Assembly: GCA_020051175.1 (NCBI GenBank)
Contig: JAGVJJ010000089.1
Span: 21,522 to 85,521, forward strand
DNA from: Bacteroidia bacterium
GTDB taxonomy: Bacteria; Bacteroidota; Bacteroidia; 2-12-FULL-35-15
Length of the DNA: 64,000 nt
Direction of reading: 5' to 3'
The notes under the pieces are model-generated. The model had not been told where the DNA came from and ran no database searches. It worked only from the letters and a program-made list of their open reading frames with translations. Shown here piece after piece: positions 53,069 to 60,430 of this stretch. Position 1 is the first letter of the stretch, and every line of letters starts with the position of its first letter. The position numbers and the translations under genes were made by a program.

Positions 53069-53758
53069 ATGGGTTTAATCCTCAATATTGAAACCGCAAC
53101 CACTGTTTGCAGCGTATCGCTGGCAAAAGATGGTCTTTTGCTTGCATTGAAAGAACAGGATGGTGATTATTCACACGCAGAAAATCTGACTTTGTTTATT
53201 GAGCATGTAGTAAAAGAGGCTGGTGTTAAGCTATCTGATATTGATGCTGTAGCGATTAGCAAAGGCCCCGGATCATATACCGGACTTCGGATTGGAGTTA
53301 GCGCTGCTAAAGGCCTTTGTTATGCATTAAATAAGCCATTGATTGCTGTGGATACGTTGCAATACCTTTCGCTGTCGGTTTCCCGGGTAGATGCTCGTGT
53401 TGGCCTTTTCTGTCCTATGTTTGATGCACGGAGAATGGAAGTGTATTGTGCAATATATGATTCCCTGAATAATTTAATCAGGCCTACAGCTGCAGAAATA
53501 ATTGATGAAAATTCTTTTTCAGATTTATTAGATAAAAACACAGTTTTCTTTTTTGGCAATGGTGCAGAAAAATGCATGAGTATGTTTTCGAAAAATAAAA
53601 ATGCCGTATTTATAAAAGATATTGTACCTTCTGCTGAAGGTATGATTGCACTTTCAGAAAACTCCTATAAGCTAGGTCAATTTGAAAACGTTGCTTATTT
53701 TGAGCCTTTTTACCTGAAGGATTTTATTGCCGGAAAAAAGAAAAAGGAAGTTTTATAA
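53069..53758 (+). CDS. tsaB: tRNA threonylcarbamoyladenosine biosynthesis protein TsaB
   Basis: 229 residues, ASKHA fold. TsaB is the scaffold partner of TsaD and TsaE in making the t6A modification of tRNAs reading ANN codons. It shows ILNIETATTVCSVSLA, YSHAENLTLFIEH, and the signature SKGPGSYTGLRIGVSAAKGL. It follows the adaptor gene by 24 nt; this link is probably transcriptional only. Confidence 0.95.
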   Translation: MGLILNIETATTVCSVSLAKDGLLLALKEQDGDYSHAENLTLFIEHVVKEAGVKLSDIDAVAISKGPGSYTGLRIGVSAAKGLCYALNKPLIAVDTLQYLSLSVSRVDARVGLFCPMFDARRMEVYCAIYDSLNNLIRPTAAEIIDENSFSDLLDKNTVFFFGNGAEKCMSMFSKNKNAVFIKDIVPSAEGMIALSENSYKLGQFENVAYFEPFYLKDFIAGKKKKEVL

Positions 53759-53760
53759 AA

Positions 53761-53796
53761 CAATGAATGCCGGAATTACCGGCATTCATTGTTTTT
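53761..53796 (+). terminator. Very strong terminator after tsaB
   Basis: A perfect 13-bp stem CAATGAATGCCGG / CCGGCATTCATTG, 5-nt loop, T5 tail. A-run on the other side lets it also serve the convergent lipoprotein gene. Confidence 0.92.
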
Positions 53797-53813
53797 ATGC
53801 AGATTTTAAAAAC

Positions 53814-54776
53814 TTAAGGCAGCGCATTTACATCAGCTGTAATCTGGGCAAGAGTGGTAGCAGTTAATGTTACATTTGTTGAAAAATTGTTTCCGAGAGT
53901 AGCAGGAACAATGGCCGAGTAATACTGGCCGTTGAGTGTGCCTATCGCTATAATGTGAACATTCATTCCTTGTGGTATGCTGGGATAACCATAATTAAAC
54001 AAATGGTTCAAATCATAATCACCAAGAGATAAAACACTATTAATGCCGTCAAATGAAATGTACACTGTACAATTAGTTCCGTCAAATTGAGTGCCTGTAT
54101 TCACTTCAATATCGGTAAACGGTCCATTGCTATCCCAGAAATAATCGCAGTTGATCCAGTTCATCTGATCAAGATAGAAGTAGTAATATTCAACGAAATC
54201 GGATGAATCGTAATCTGTATAAATGGTATCTGTGTTGGTTGAATCCGCCAGCCACCAGTCCAATCCTTCTGGCGTTTCAAAGCTTGTATTGCTATAAAAT
54301 TCCTGCATTGGTCCCGCGTTATTGTTGGTGCGTACCTGGGCCTCCACAGTAGTTGAAGAAGTCAGGCTTAAAGGTGAACCGTTCTGAAATGCCTGTATGT
54401 AAAGCTCTCCGCCTGAAACAAGTAGTTGCCCATTTGATGTGGTGGTTGCACCACTGAAAATCATATCGGATTTTGAGAACATTTCTCTCATTTCTAGTGT
54501 TACATTGCCGCTCACAACTTGTCCGGATTGGTTTTTAAAGCTCCCAGGCTGGATATTCAGCTTTGTGCCTTTTGCACCTGTAATGCTCTGGAACTGGCCC
54601 GCATTGATTGTAAACGTTTGTTTGGGTGCAGCTTTTTCTGAAAATAAGGCAGACAAGCTTGCTGGGGTCGATGGTGTTGGGGCTTCAGGTGTAATGTTGT
54701 TTTCTTTTTTACAGCTGAAAAGTGTCATTGTTGCAAGTGCTGAAACAATTAACAGGGATTTTGCGGTTGTTTTCAT
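53814..54776 (-). CDS. Lipoprotein of unknown function
   Basis: 320 residues with lipobox TLFSC (MKTTAKSLLIVSALATMTLFSC, in pieces), then a Pro/Thr linker. The mature part is beta-rich: KLNIQPGSFKNQSGQVV, GNVTLEMREMFSKSDMIFSG, GGELYIQAFQNG. Similar lipoproteins are widespread in Bacteroidota, but I know no function. Asp-rich strings (DSTNTDTIYTDYDSSDF) lie near the middle. It shares a divergent spacer region with the ECF sigma operon, together with the small gene next to it. Confidence 0.8.
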   Translation of the reverse strand: MKTTAKSLLIVSALATMTLFSCKKENNITPEAPTPSTPASLSALFSEKAAPKQTFTINAGQFQSITGAKGTKLNIQPGSFKNQSGQVVSGNVTLEMREMFSKSDMIFSGATTTSNGQLLVSGGELYIQAFQNGSPLSLTSSTTVEAQVRTNNNAGPMQEFYSNTSFETPEGLDWWLADSTNTDTIYTDYDSSDFVEYYYFYLDQMNWINCDYFWDSNGPFTDIEVNTGTQFDGTNCTVYISFDGINSVLSLGDYDLNHLFNYGYPSIPQGMNVHIIAIGTLNGQYYSAIVPATLGNNFSTNVTLTATTLAQITADVNALP

Positions 54777-54825
54777 GGTTTTCTTTTTTTAGGGTTTATA
54801 TAAATTTGTTGGTTTTAAAAACGTG

Positions 54826-55071
54826 TTAGATGCTTTGTGTTTTGCTTTTGTAATTCTGAACTTTATATTCGGTTGCCTGTGCAGATACTTTTTTTCCAGA
54901 AGCGATTGCATAATACATGGTGCAGCCAAAAAATAAAAGTGATGCAGCTACCAGTATAAGATCACGTACTGTTTTTCTCTGCTCTTTATACAGGTTATAA
55001 ATCTGTCCATGGTTTAAAACTGTTGTAAGTTTTAATGTCATGTTTTCCGGGTTGATTGATTTTGTTTTCAT
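54826..55071 (-). CDS. Small single-pass membrane protein, unknown
   Basis: 81 residues with one membrane helix (LILVAASLLFFGCTMYYAIA, about 40-59). The N-terminal part is polar (NHGQIYNLYKEQRKTVRD) and the C-terminus basic. No family recognised. A second in-frame ATG (MTLKLTTV) could be the start. It lies 49 nt upstream of the lipoprotein gene on the same strand and opposite the sigma operon, so a link with that system is possible. Confidence 0.5.
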   Translation of the reverse strand: MKTKSINPENMTLKLTTVLNHGQIYNLYKEQRKTVRDLILVAASLLFFGCTMYYAIASGKKVSAQATEYKVQNYKSKTQSI

Positions 55072-55143
55072 GGCTTCTATGTTTTTGAGTTTATATTTTC
55101 GTATTTGTTGCTTTCTGCATTGATAACCTTGAAATTTCAGGTC

Positions 55144-55192
55144 GGTTGCCTGAAAAACACTCAGAAAAAAATTTATTTTTTTTCAGGCAACC
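55144..55192. other. 14-bp perfect inverted repeat upstream of the ECF sigma gene
   Basis: GGTTGCCTGAAAAA (55144-55157) and TTTTTCAGGCAACC (55179-55192) flank a 21-nt AT-rich centre. It lies between divergent genes, about 80 nt before the sigma -7 element. It could be an operator or a bidirectional transcription barrier. Confidence 0.6.
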
Positions 55193-55271
55193 ATTCTTTA
55201 AAGTCCTTGTCTTGTATTTAGCTGGTGGTATATTTTTTCGCTTCTAAACGCTGTAGATCAGGCAAATAGTC

Positions 55272-55279
55272 TATTTTTG
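55272..55279 (+). promoter_or_regulatory. -7-like element of the ECF sigma operon
   Basis: TATTTTTG fits TAnnTTTG and ends 7 nt before the ATG. No -33 TTTG is correctly placed. Confidence 0.35.
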
Positions 55280-55286
55280 TGAAGCT

Positions 55287-55838
55287 ATGATAAATGATCT
55301 GACACTTATAGAAGAATATAAGAAGGGAAGTTCCGCAGCATTTGAAGCGTTGTATAAGAAGTACGCCTCAAAAATGAAGTGGGTCGCTTTTCGTTATGTC
55401 AATGATCAGGCTTTGGCAGAAGATATATTACAAGAGGCTTTTGTGAAAGTGTTTAAAAAGATTGAAACGTATGAAAATACAGGTTCTTTTGAAGGCTGGT
55501 TGCGAAGAACGGTTGTAAATACTGCGATTAATTATTACAACTCGATAAAGAAAGAAAATGAGCGTATGGCAGAGTTTGGTGCTTCTGCCGAAAATGAAAA
55601 TGCTACTGAAAGTGCTGATGATGGAGATAATTACACGTTGCAGGAGCTGATGGATGCTGTAAACATGCTGCCTGAAGGTTATAAAGTGGTGTTTAACCTT
55701 TATGCAATTGACCAGTATTCACACAAAGAAATTGCCGAAGCACTGAATATTTCAGAGGGGACCTCAAAATCCCAGCTGTTTAAAGCAAGAACATTTTTGA
55801 AGAAAATACTTAAAGAGAAAAAAACAATTGCAAAATGA
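55287..55838 (+). CDS. ECF-type RNA polymerase sigma factor
   Basis: 183 residues. Region 2 covers about 18-85 (FEALYKKYASKMKWVAFRYV, DQALAEDILQEAFVKVFKKI, and the -10-melting stretch WLRRTVVNTAINYY). Region 4 covers about 120-175 (MLPEGYKVVFNLYAIDQYSHKEIAEALNISEGTSKSQLFKAR, in pieces), which binds the -35 element. The linker is acidic. No region 3 is present, as expected for ECF sigmas. The ATGA overlap with the next gene indicates translational coupling to its presumed regulator. Confidence 0.93.
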   Translation: MINDLTLIEEYKKGSSAAFEALYKKYASKMKWVAFRYVNDQALAEDILQEAFVKVFKKIETYENTGSFEGWLRRTVVNTAINYYNSIKKENERMAEFGASAENENATESADDGDNYTLQELMDAVNMLPEGYKVVFNLYAIDQYSHKEIAEALNISEGTSKSQLFKARTFLKKILKEKKTIAK

Positions 55839-57583
55839 GCAATGAAAACGATAAGCTGGATGATTTGTTCAGAAGCAGGTTTGAAGACGTAGAGCTTCCT
55901 GTTTCTGACAACTTATTGGCCAATATCAAAAAGGAGCTTGACATACCAAAGCGCAAAAGCAGGTTTGGCGCATGGTTATGGATTGCTTCTTTCCTTGCTA
56001 TTGTAGGGCTTGCAGGTGTTGTGATTTATTACGCCAACAGTGGTGCCTATAAACAAAAGGAGGATAGAGCGATTGTAGTTGCAGCAGATTCAGCTGGAAA
56101 CGCGGCTGCAGAAAATGAAAATGTGGGCGATATAAAAGTCATCAGACAAAAGGAAAGCGATGAACTGGCAAACGATAGTAATAAGGCTGTTTCTGAACAG
56201 GTAATGGTTGAACAAAACAAACAGGAAGAAGGTACTGAAACTACAAAAGAACTTGCGGATATACCTAAAACAGCGGATGAGAAGAAACAGGCCGTGCCAC
56301 TTGCTTCTGAAAAAAACAACATTGCAGGTAAAGAGAATAAAAAATCAGGTGCAGGCAATGAAATCCCAATGAATACCAGGGCCGCAAAGGTAGGTGCTCC
56401 TTCAGATAAAAAAGGAAAAGGGCTGAATAAAGAGAAGCAAAAGGGCATTTCCGGAGCGGAATCCGCTACAGTACATAAAAATGAAGCTGTTAAGCAGGAT
56501 AATCAGGTGAAACAATCAGTAGCAGGCGATAAAACCAATAAATCGCTTGAGCTGGAAAAAATTACAGGTAACAGTTCTGAACCATCCAAAGTGCTTGAGG
56601 GAAACACAAAGGATATAACTGCTAACACTCAGGTTGAATCCGGTCAGGAAGGCAACAAAAAAGAGGATAAGAATATAACCGGAACGGAAACAACTACAGC
56701 TGTAACGGCTAAAACTGAATCAAAACAGCTGGATTCCACCAAGGCCAAACTTGATTCTGCAATTGTTTTAACTACACCAAGGGGCGATACACTTGCGAAA
56801 CAAAAAGAAGAACCTAAAAATGAAATAAAAGAGCCTAAGAATTATGCATTTTTTGCTGACTTGAATGGAGGACTATCACAGTCATTCAGAGCGTTGGAAA
56901 TAGGGGATAATTTAATCAGGCAAAAGGTTGGTGAGGAAAGCGCCCTGCTGACTTACAATGCCGGTATTGATGCAGGAATTCTGTTTAAAAAGAAATACCA
57001 GTTCACAATGGGGCTGGGGATTGATAATAAAGGGGAGAAATATAAGTTTCCGGGGCAGGATGCGGTTTATGAAACGAATGACAGTATGGTAATTGGTTGG
57101 GATTCAGTAATGATTGGTTGGGATTCAATTAATATGGATACTATTTGGGAGTATGATACTGTTCATACTCCGATAACTTATACGCAGCAGGTTCAGGAGG
57201 CAATAGCAGCCAAAGATGTAAAAAACAAATACCAGTACTTCCGGATTCCTGTTATGTTTGGTTACCGAATCAAAATCGGTGAGAAACTGTTTGTTACGCC
57301 TAATGCCGGTGTAATTGCTAATTTCCTTGTGTCAGGCAGTGCTACCTGGTTTGATAGGGAGCGGCAGTTGTTTATTACCTATAATACGAAAAACTACTAC
57401 AGGCCTTTTGTATTGGCAGCGAGGGCAAGGATAGATATTGGTTTTAATTTAAATGATAACTGGGGTATTTTGTTACAGCCCGGTTACACTCGTTTCCTTC
57501 AGTCGATTTACCGTAAAGAAGAGAGTTTTAAACACTATCCGTATAGCTATGATTTAAATATGGCGGTAAGATATACGTTTTAG
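55835..57583 (+). CDS. Probable dual-membrane-spanning anti-sigma factor (cytoplasmic domain, TM helix, linker, outer-membrane barrel)
   Basis: 582 residues. Residues 1-43 are polar and helical (DKLDDLFRSRFEDVELPVSDNLLANIKKEL, in pieces) like short anti-sigma domains; 45-67 is a single membrane helix (WLWIASFLAIVGLAGVVIYY). Residues 70 to about 335 form a low-complexity Lys/Glu/Asn/Thr linker. From about 340 the sequence turns beta-rich (NYAFFADLNGGLSQSF; YQFTMGLGIDNKGEKY) and ends in YDLNMAVRYTF with C-terminal Phe, as outer-membrane barrels do. This architecture matches the Dma family described in Bacteroides thetaiotaomicron. A short tandem VIGWDSVMIGWDS lies in the barrel part. Confidence 0.75.
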   Translation: MSNENDKLDDLFRSRFEDVELPVSDNLLANIKKELDIPKRKSRFGAWLWIASFLAIVGLAGVVIYYANSGAYKQKEDRAIVVAADSAGNAAAENENVGDIKVIRQKESDELANDSNKAVSEQVMVEQNKQEEGTETTKELADIPKTADEKKQAVPLASEKNNIAGKENKKSGAGNEIPMNTRAAKVGAPSDKKGKGLNKEKQKGISGAESATVHKNEAVKQDNQVKQSVAGDKTNKSLELEKITGNSSEPSKVLEGNTKDITANTQVESGQEGNKKEDKNITGTETTTAVTAKTESKQLDSTKAKLDSAIVLTTPRGDTLAKQKEEPKNEIKEPKNYAFFADLNGGLSQSFRALEIGDNLIRQKVGEESALLTYNAGIDAGILFKKKYQFTMGLGIDNKGEKYKFPGQDAVYETNDSMVIGWDSVMIGWDSINMDTIWEYDTVHTPITYTQQVQEAIAAKDVKNKYQYFRIPVMFGYRIKIGEKLFVTPNAGVIANFLVSGSATWFDRERQLFITYNTKNYYRPFVLAARARIDIGFNLNDNWGILLQPGYTRFLQSIYRKEESFKHYPYSYDLNMAVRYTF

Positions 57584-58563
57584 TAAAACGTGTAAGCGTA
57601 TTTCACAATGTCTATAGACGCGTTTTTGTGATCGCGGTTTACCTCAGATTTAATAAGAACATTGCCTTCATCGTACATGTAGTTTATTTCTTCAGTAAGC
57701 TGGTTGTTTTTGAATTTGTGTTCGGTAAGCAAAACGCCATTTTTAACATATTCGTAAATGGAATATTCATTTACATCGCCCCCTTCATTGCTTACAATAC
57801 TCTGCTTTACAAGTTTACCGTTGTCATCGTACTGCCAGGCTTTTTCCTGGCGCATCCAGCTTACCATAAATTCATAATTCTCAGATAATTTATTGCCTTT
57901 GCTATCGTAATTGATGATTGCTTTTTTATACTCCCGCCCTTCATCATTTAAACACCTTTTTTTTATCTGCGTGGCCGTTAGCTGCAGATACTCGAATGTT
58001 TCAACAGACAGCAGCGTTTGTACCCCCATCTTAAATTCCTTTTTGTTTTCACTGATATTGGTTTCTTTGCAGTGCAGCTCTTTTCGTATCTGGTTCTGCT
58101 CATTGTATTCATAGTAGTATGCATCGTAATAATCACCGGCACGTACGCGCTTTCCAACCAGACGTTTCTGGTCATCATAAAATACATTCACAAAAATGGT
58201 GTCATTGATATACTTTGTGACAAGACGTTTTCCTGCGGGACGTACAATCTTTCCGCGTTTTTTTATTGCAGGAACTTCCACCTCTTCCGTTTGTATTTTG
58301 TTAAGCACGGTGTAGTAATAACGGGTAACATAGCCCGCATCATCAAATTCGTATCCCTTGCTTTCACCCTTATCAATAATTACTGTACCATCAGGTTTAT
58401 CAACAATGGTAATAGCAATAGACCTGATCTTGTTTTTTTTAATGATATCAGGGTTAAAGTGTACGGGTCCAACAGCCACATCCATTGGCTTGTTCAGAAT
58501 CAGCTGAGAGAAACCGATACAGGAGTTCAGCAGCCCTAAAAAAGTGAGAAAATATTTTTTCAA
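57580..58563 (-). CDS. YwqK/RHS-like repeat secreted protein
   Basis: 327 residues with signal peptide (KYFLTFLGLLNSCIGFSQ). The mature region contains several tyrosine-rich beta-hairpin units (DGAGYVTRYYYT-like; YYEYNEQNQIRKE; WQYDDNGKLVKQ; YMYDEGNVLIKS), the pattern of YwqK or RHS/YD repeats. The start codon is TTG; no ATG is available before the signal peptide. Its stop overlaps that of the anti-sigma gene on the other strand. Function unknown. Confidence 0.75.
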   Translation of the reverse strand: MKKYFLTFLGLLNSCIGFSQLILNKPMDVAVGPVHFNPDIIKKNKIRSIAITIVDKPDGTVIIDKGESKGYEFDDAGYVTRYYYTVLNKIQTEEVEVPAIKKRGKIVRPAGKRLVTKYINDTIFVNVFYDDQKRLVGKRVRAGDYYDAYYYEYNEQNQIRKELHCKETNISENKKEFKMGVQTLLSVETFEYLQLTATQIKKRCLNDEGREYKKAIINYDSKGNKLSENYEFMVSWMRQEKAWQYDDNGKLVKQSIVSNEGGDVNEYSIYEYVKNGVLLTEHKFKNNQLTEEINYMYDEGNVLIKSEVNRDHKNASIDIVKYAYTFY

Positions 58564-58583
58564 AATCGTAGTAAATCCGCTTG

Positions 58584-58591
58584 CAAAAGTA
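58584..58591 (-). promoter_or_regulatory. -7 element of the YwqK-like gene
   Basis: Minus-strand TACTTTTG, a full TAnnTTTG match, 20 nt before the TTG start, supporting that start. Confidence 0.4.
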
Positions 58592-58638
58592 GCGATAAAG
58601 AAGGAATTAACCAGTGTATAAAATTATTCGATTGGATT

Positions 58639-58664
58639 GTCATGCTGAGCGGAGCCCGAGGCAT
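58639..58664 (+). repeat. Dispersed Bacteroidota intergenic repeat, GTCATGCTGAGC type
   Basis: GTCATGCTGAGCGGAGC followed by CCGAGGCAT resembles a repeat seen between genes in many Bacteroidota. One end of the usual palindrome is decayed. Confidence 0.6.
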
Positions 58665-58692
58665 AACATCAGAAGGAGGTTGAAATTTAATT

Positions 58693-59928
58693 CTAAAATC
58701 TGTACTCCAAACTAAACCCTGGTGCTAAAGCCCTGCTTTTATACGTGCCTCCAAAGCCCGTTTCAATGCTCGAGTTGGTCCTTTTCATTCCTTCAATAAA
58801 CACCAGCGATAAATCAAGATTCAGTTTTTTAGTAACCTTCATTGTTGCTCCGGATGTAATGCCTATTTTATTTACATCGGGTGTTTCCGGTGTAAAATAA
58901 CCATCGGGAGTAGGTGTCATGTCGTAATAGCTCCCCAATCGCACTGTCCACTTGTTGTTCACCTGGTACTGGCCTCCTACACGGAAAATGAAAGAATTTT
59001 TATACATGCGTGCCGAATGAATATCCGCCAGTTTATCTGTATTCTGCGCAAAATCAATGATCAGCGAATCGTATGATTGCCAGCCAATAAAATTAACATC
59101 CAGAGCCAGTTTAATTTTTGTATTCAAAACATACCCAAGGCCCAGGGTAGCCACCTGCGGCAGGCGCAGCTGTGTGGAAAATGTTGTTTCCGGGAAATAG
59201 TTCGCAAGTCCGTTAGGAACCTCAAATGCGGCTGTTCCTTCTTTTACTTTTACATTTACCTGGGAGCGGTAATCTACCCCAATCGAGAGTTTTTCAGAAG
59301 CTTTAAAATAAATACCTGCATTAAATCCAAAACCGTTTGCTTTGCCTTTCAATTCTCCTTCGCCATAGTTGCCAAGGCTGTCCTGCACCGGAATCCCTTT
59401 GCGCAGACTAAAATTGCCTGTCCCATAAACAAAACCAATTCCTATTCCCAGTTTTTCGCTCACCTTATACGAGATGGTGGGCTGAATAAAAAATGTTTTT
59501 AAATCAATTTCCCTTATCAAAAACTGGCCTTTCCAGTCATCGGCCCATTGCAACCTGCTCCCGAAAGGATTGTAAATACCAATTCCGGCAGTCAGCTTAT
59601 CGCTTTTTCCAACTTTAAAGGCAGCGTATAGGGTAATGGGGGTAGAAACATGTTTTTCAATGTTGGCAGTATACGTACCTGGATATGGTTCCAGGAAAGT
59701 GGTCCTCGGGAAAATAAGGCTCGTGCCAAAGGATAAGCCTCGTAATGAATCTAAAAACGAAACAGCGCCCGGATTAAATAGAATACACGAATTATCCAGC
59801 ATTAGACCGGTTCCTGTATGCCCCATCCCGGTTTGTTTCTGACCCTGAAGATTAACCTGGAAACCTCCTGCCAATACAGGGAAAGTCGACAATAAACAGA
59901 TAGTAGCTGATAGTAATTGTTTTTTCAC
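58693..59928 (-). CDS. FadL/TodX-family outer-membrane porin
   Basis: 411 residues with signal peptide (QLLSATICLLSTFPVLAGG) and the FadL N-terminal hatch motif GGFQVNLQGQKQTGMGHTGTG, then NSCILFNPGAVSFL, matching the NPA region of the family. A 14-strand-type barrel follows and ends in FSLEYRF. FadL proteins let hydrophobic compounds such as fatty acids or aromatics diffuse through the outer membrane. The start is GTG. It is divergent from the giant repeat gene. Confidence 0.9.
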   Translation of the reverse strand: MKKQLLSATICLLSTFPVLAGGFQVNLQGQKQTGMGHTGTGLMLDNSCILFNPGAVSFLDSLRGLSFGTSLIFPRTTFLEPYPGTYTANIEKHVSTPITLYAAFKVGKSDKLTAGIGIYNPFGSRLQWADDWKGQFLIREIDLKTFFIQPTISYKVSEKLGIGIGFVYGTGNFSLRKGIPVQDSLGNYGEGELKGKANGFGFNAGIYFKASEKLSIGVDYRSQVNVKVKEGTAAFEVPNGLANYFPETTFSTQLRLPQVATLGLGYVLNTKIKLALDVNFIGWQSYDSLIIDFAQNTDKLADIHSARMYKNSFIFRVGGQYQVNNKWTVRLGSYYDMTPTPDGYFTPETPDVNKIGITSGATMKVTKKLNLDLSLVFIEGMKRTNSSIETGFGGTYKSRALAPGFSLEYRF

Positions 59929-60430
59929 TTTTTGCTCGTATTAAAATAATTTTCAACCGGCTCTTACATAAAACCTCTTAAAACAAGCTGCAAAATAAAC
60001 AATTTAATAATCAACTCAAAGGGGGACGGCTGTTTTTGAATGGAAGGGATTTGCTATCCAGTGTCTGTTGTTTGCTGATTTTTGTCGGTTTGTGGCTCAT
60101 TTTTGCGGAATTGCTGTTTTAGGGCTTACCGCTCTTTATTTTTTCGCCAGATGCCCTTATTCCGGCTTGTATAAATAATCACAGGCATAGTTGATAGAGT
60201 TGATTAATATCCTTAACTTTAAGGGGTAAAAATGAAAGACAAAATAGTTTCAAAATGTTAGGATGTAAATCCGGATCGTTTGGATGTAACTTTTTTTCGT
60301 TTTTTTCGTATTTTTTTATTTATAATAGTACCATTCAGCGCTTTTGTTGGATTTTAATTTGCGTAAAGGTCTTTTGTTTTCATTTTTTGTTAACAGAAGT
60401 CTGATACTGCAGAAAAATTGAAAATCTTTT
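59929..60430. other. 502-nt gene-free spacer before the giant secreted-protein gene
   Basis: AT-rich with no credible gene. It holds near-matches to the -7 box (minus TTATTTTG at 59991-59998; plus TAACTTTA near 60216) and two GGATGTAA direct repeats near 60262 and 60284, T-runs, and a 9-codon reading frame from 60232. None is strong enough to call a regulatory site. Confidence 0.4.

Noticed and set aside
54439..54792. 117-codon plus-strand frame opposite the lipoprotein gene
   Set aside because: Overlaps the lipoprotein's signal peptide in antisense and shows no start or family signal.
56047..56448. 133-codon minus-strand frame within the anti-sigma gene
   Set aside because: It is opposite the low-complexity linker; its Ser/Phe-rich translation is the complement of Lys/Glu codons.
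60232..60261. Nine-codon leader-like reading frame upstream of the giant gene
   Set aside because: Too short and without any nearby promoter or attenuator structure to support translation.
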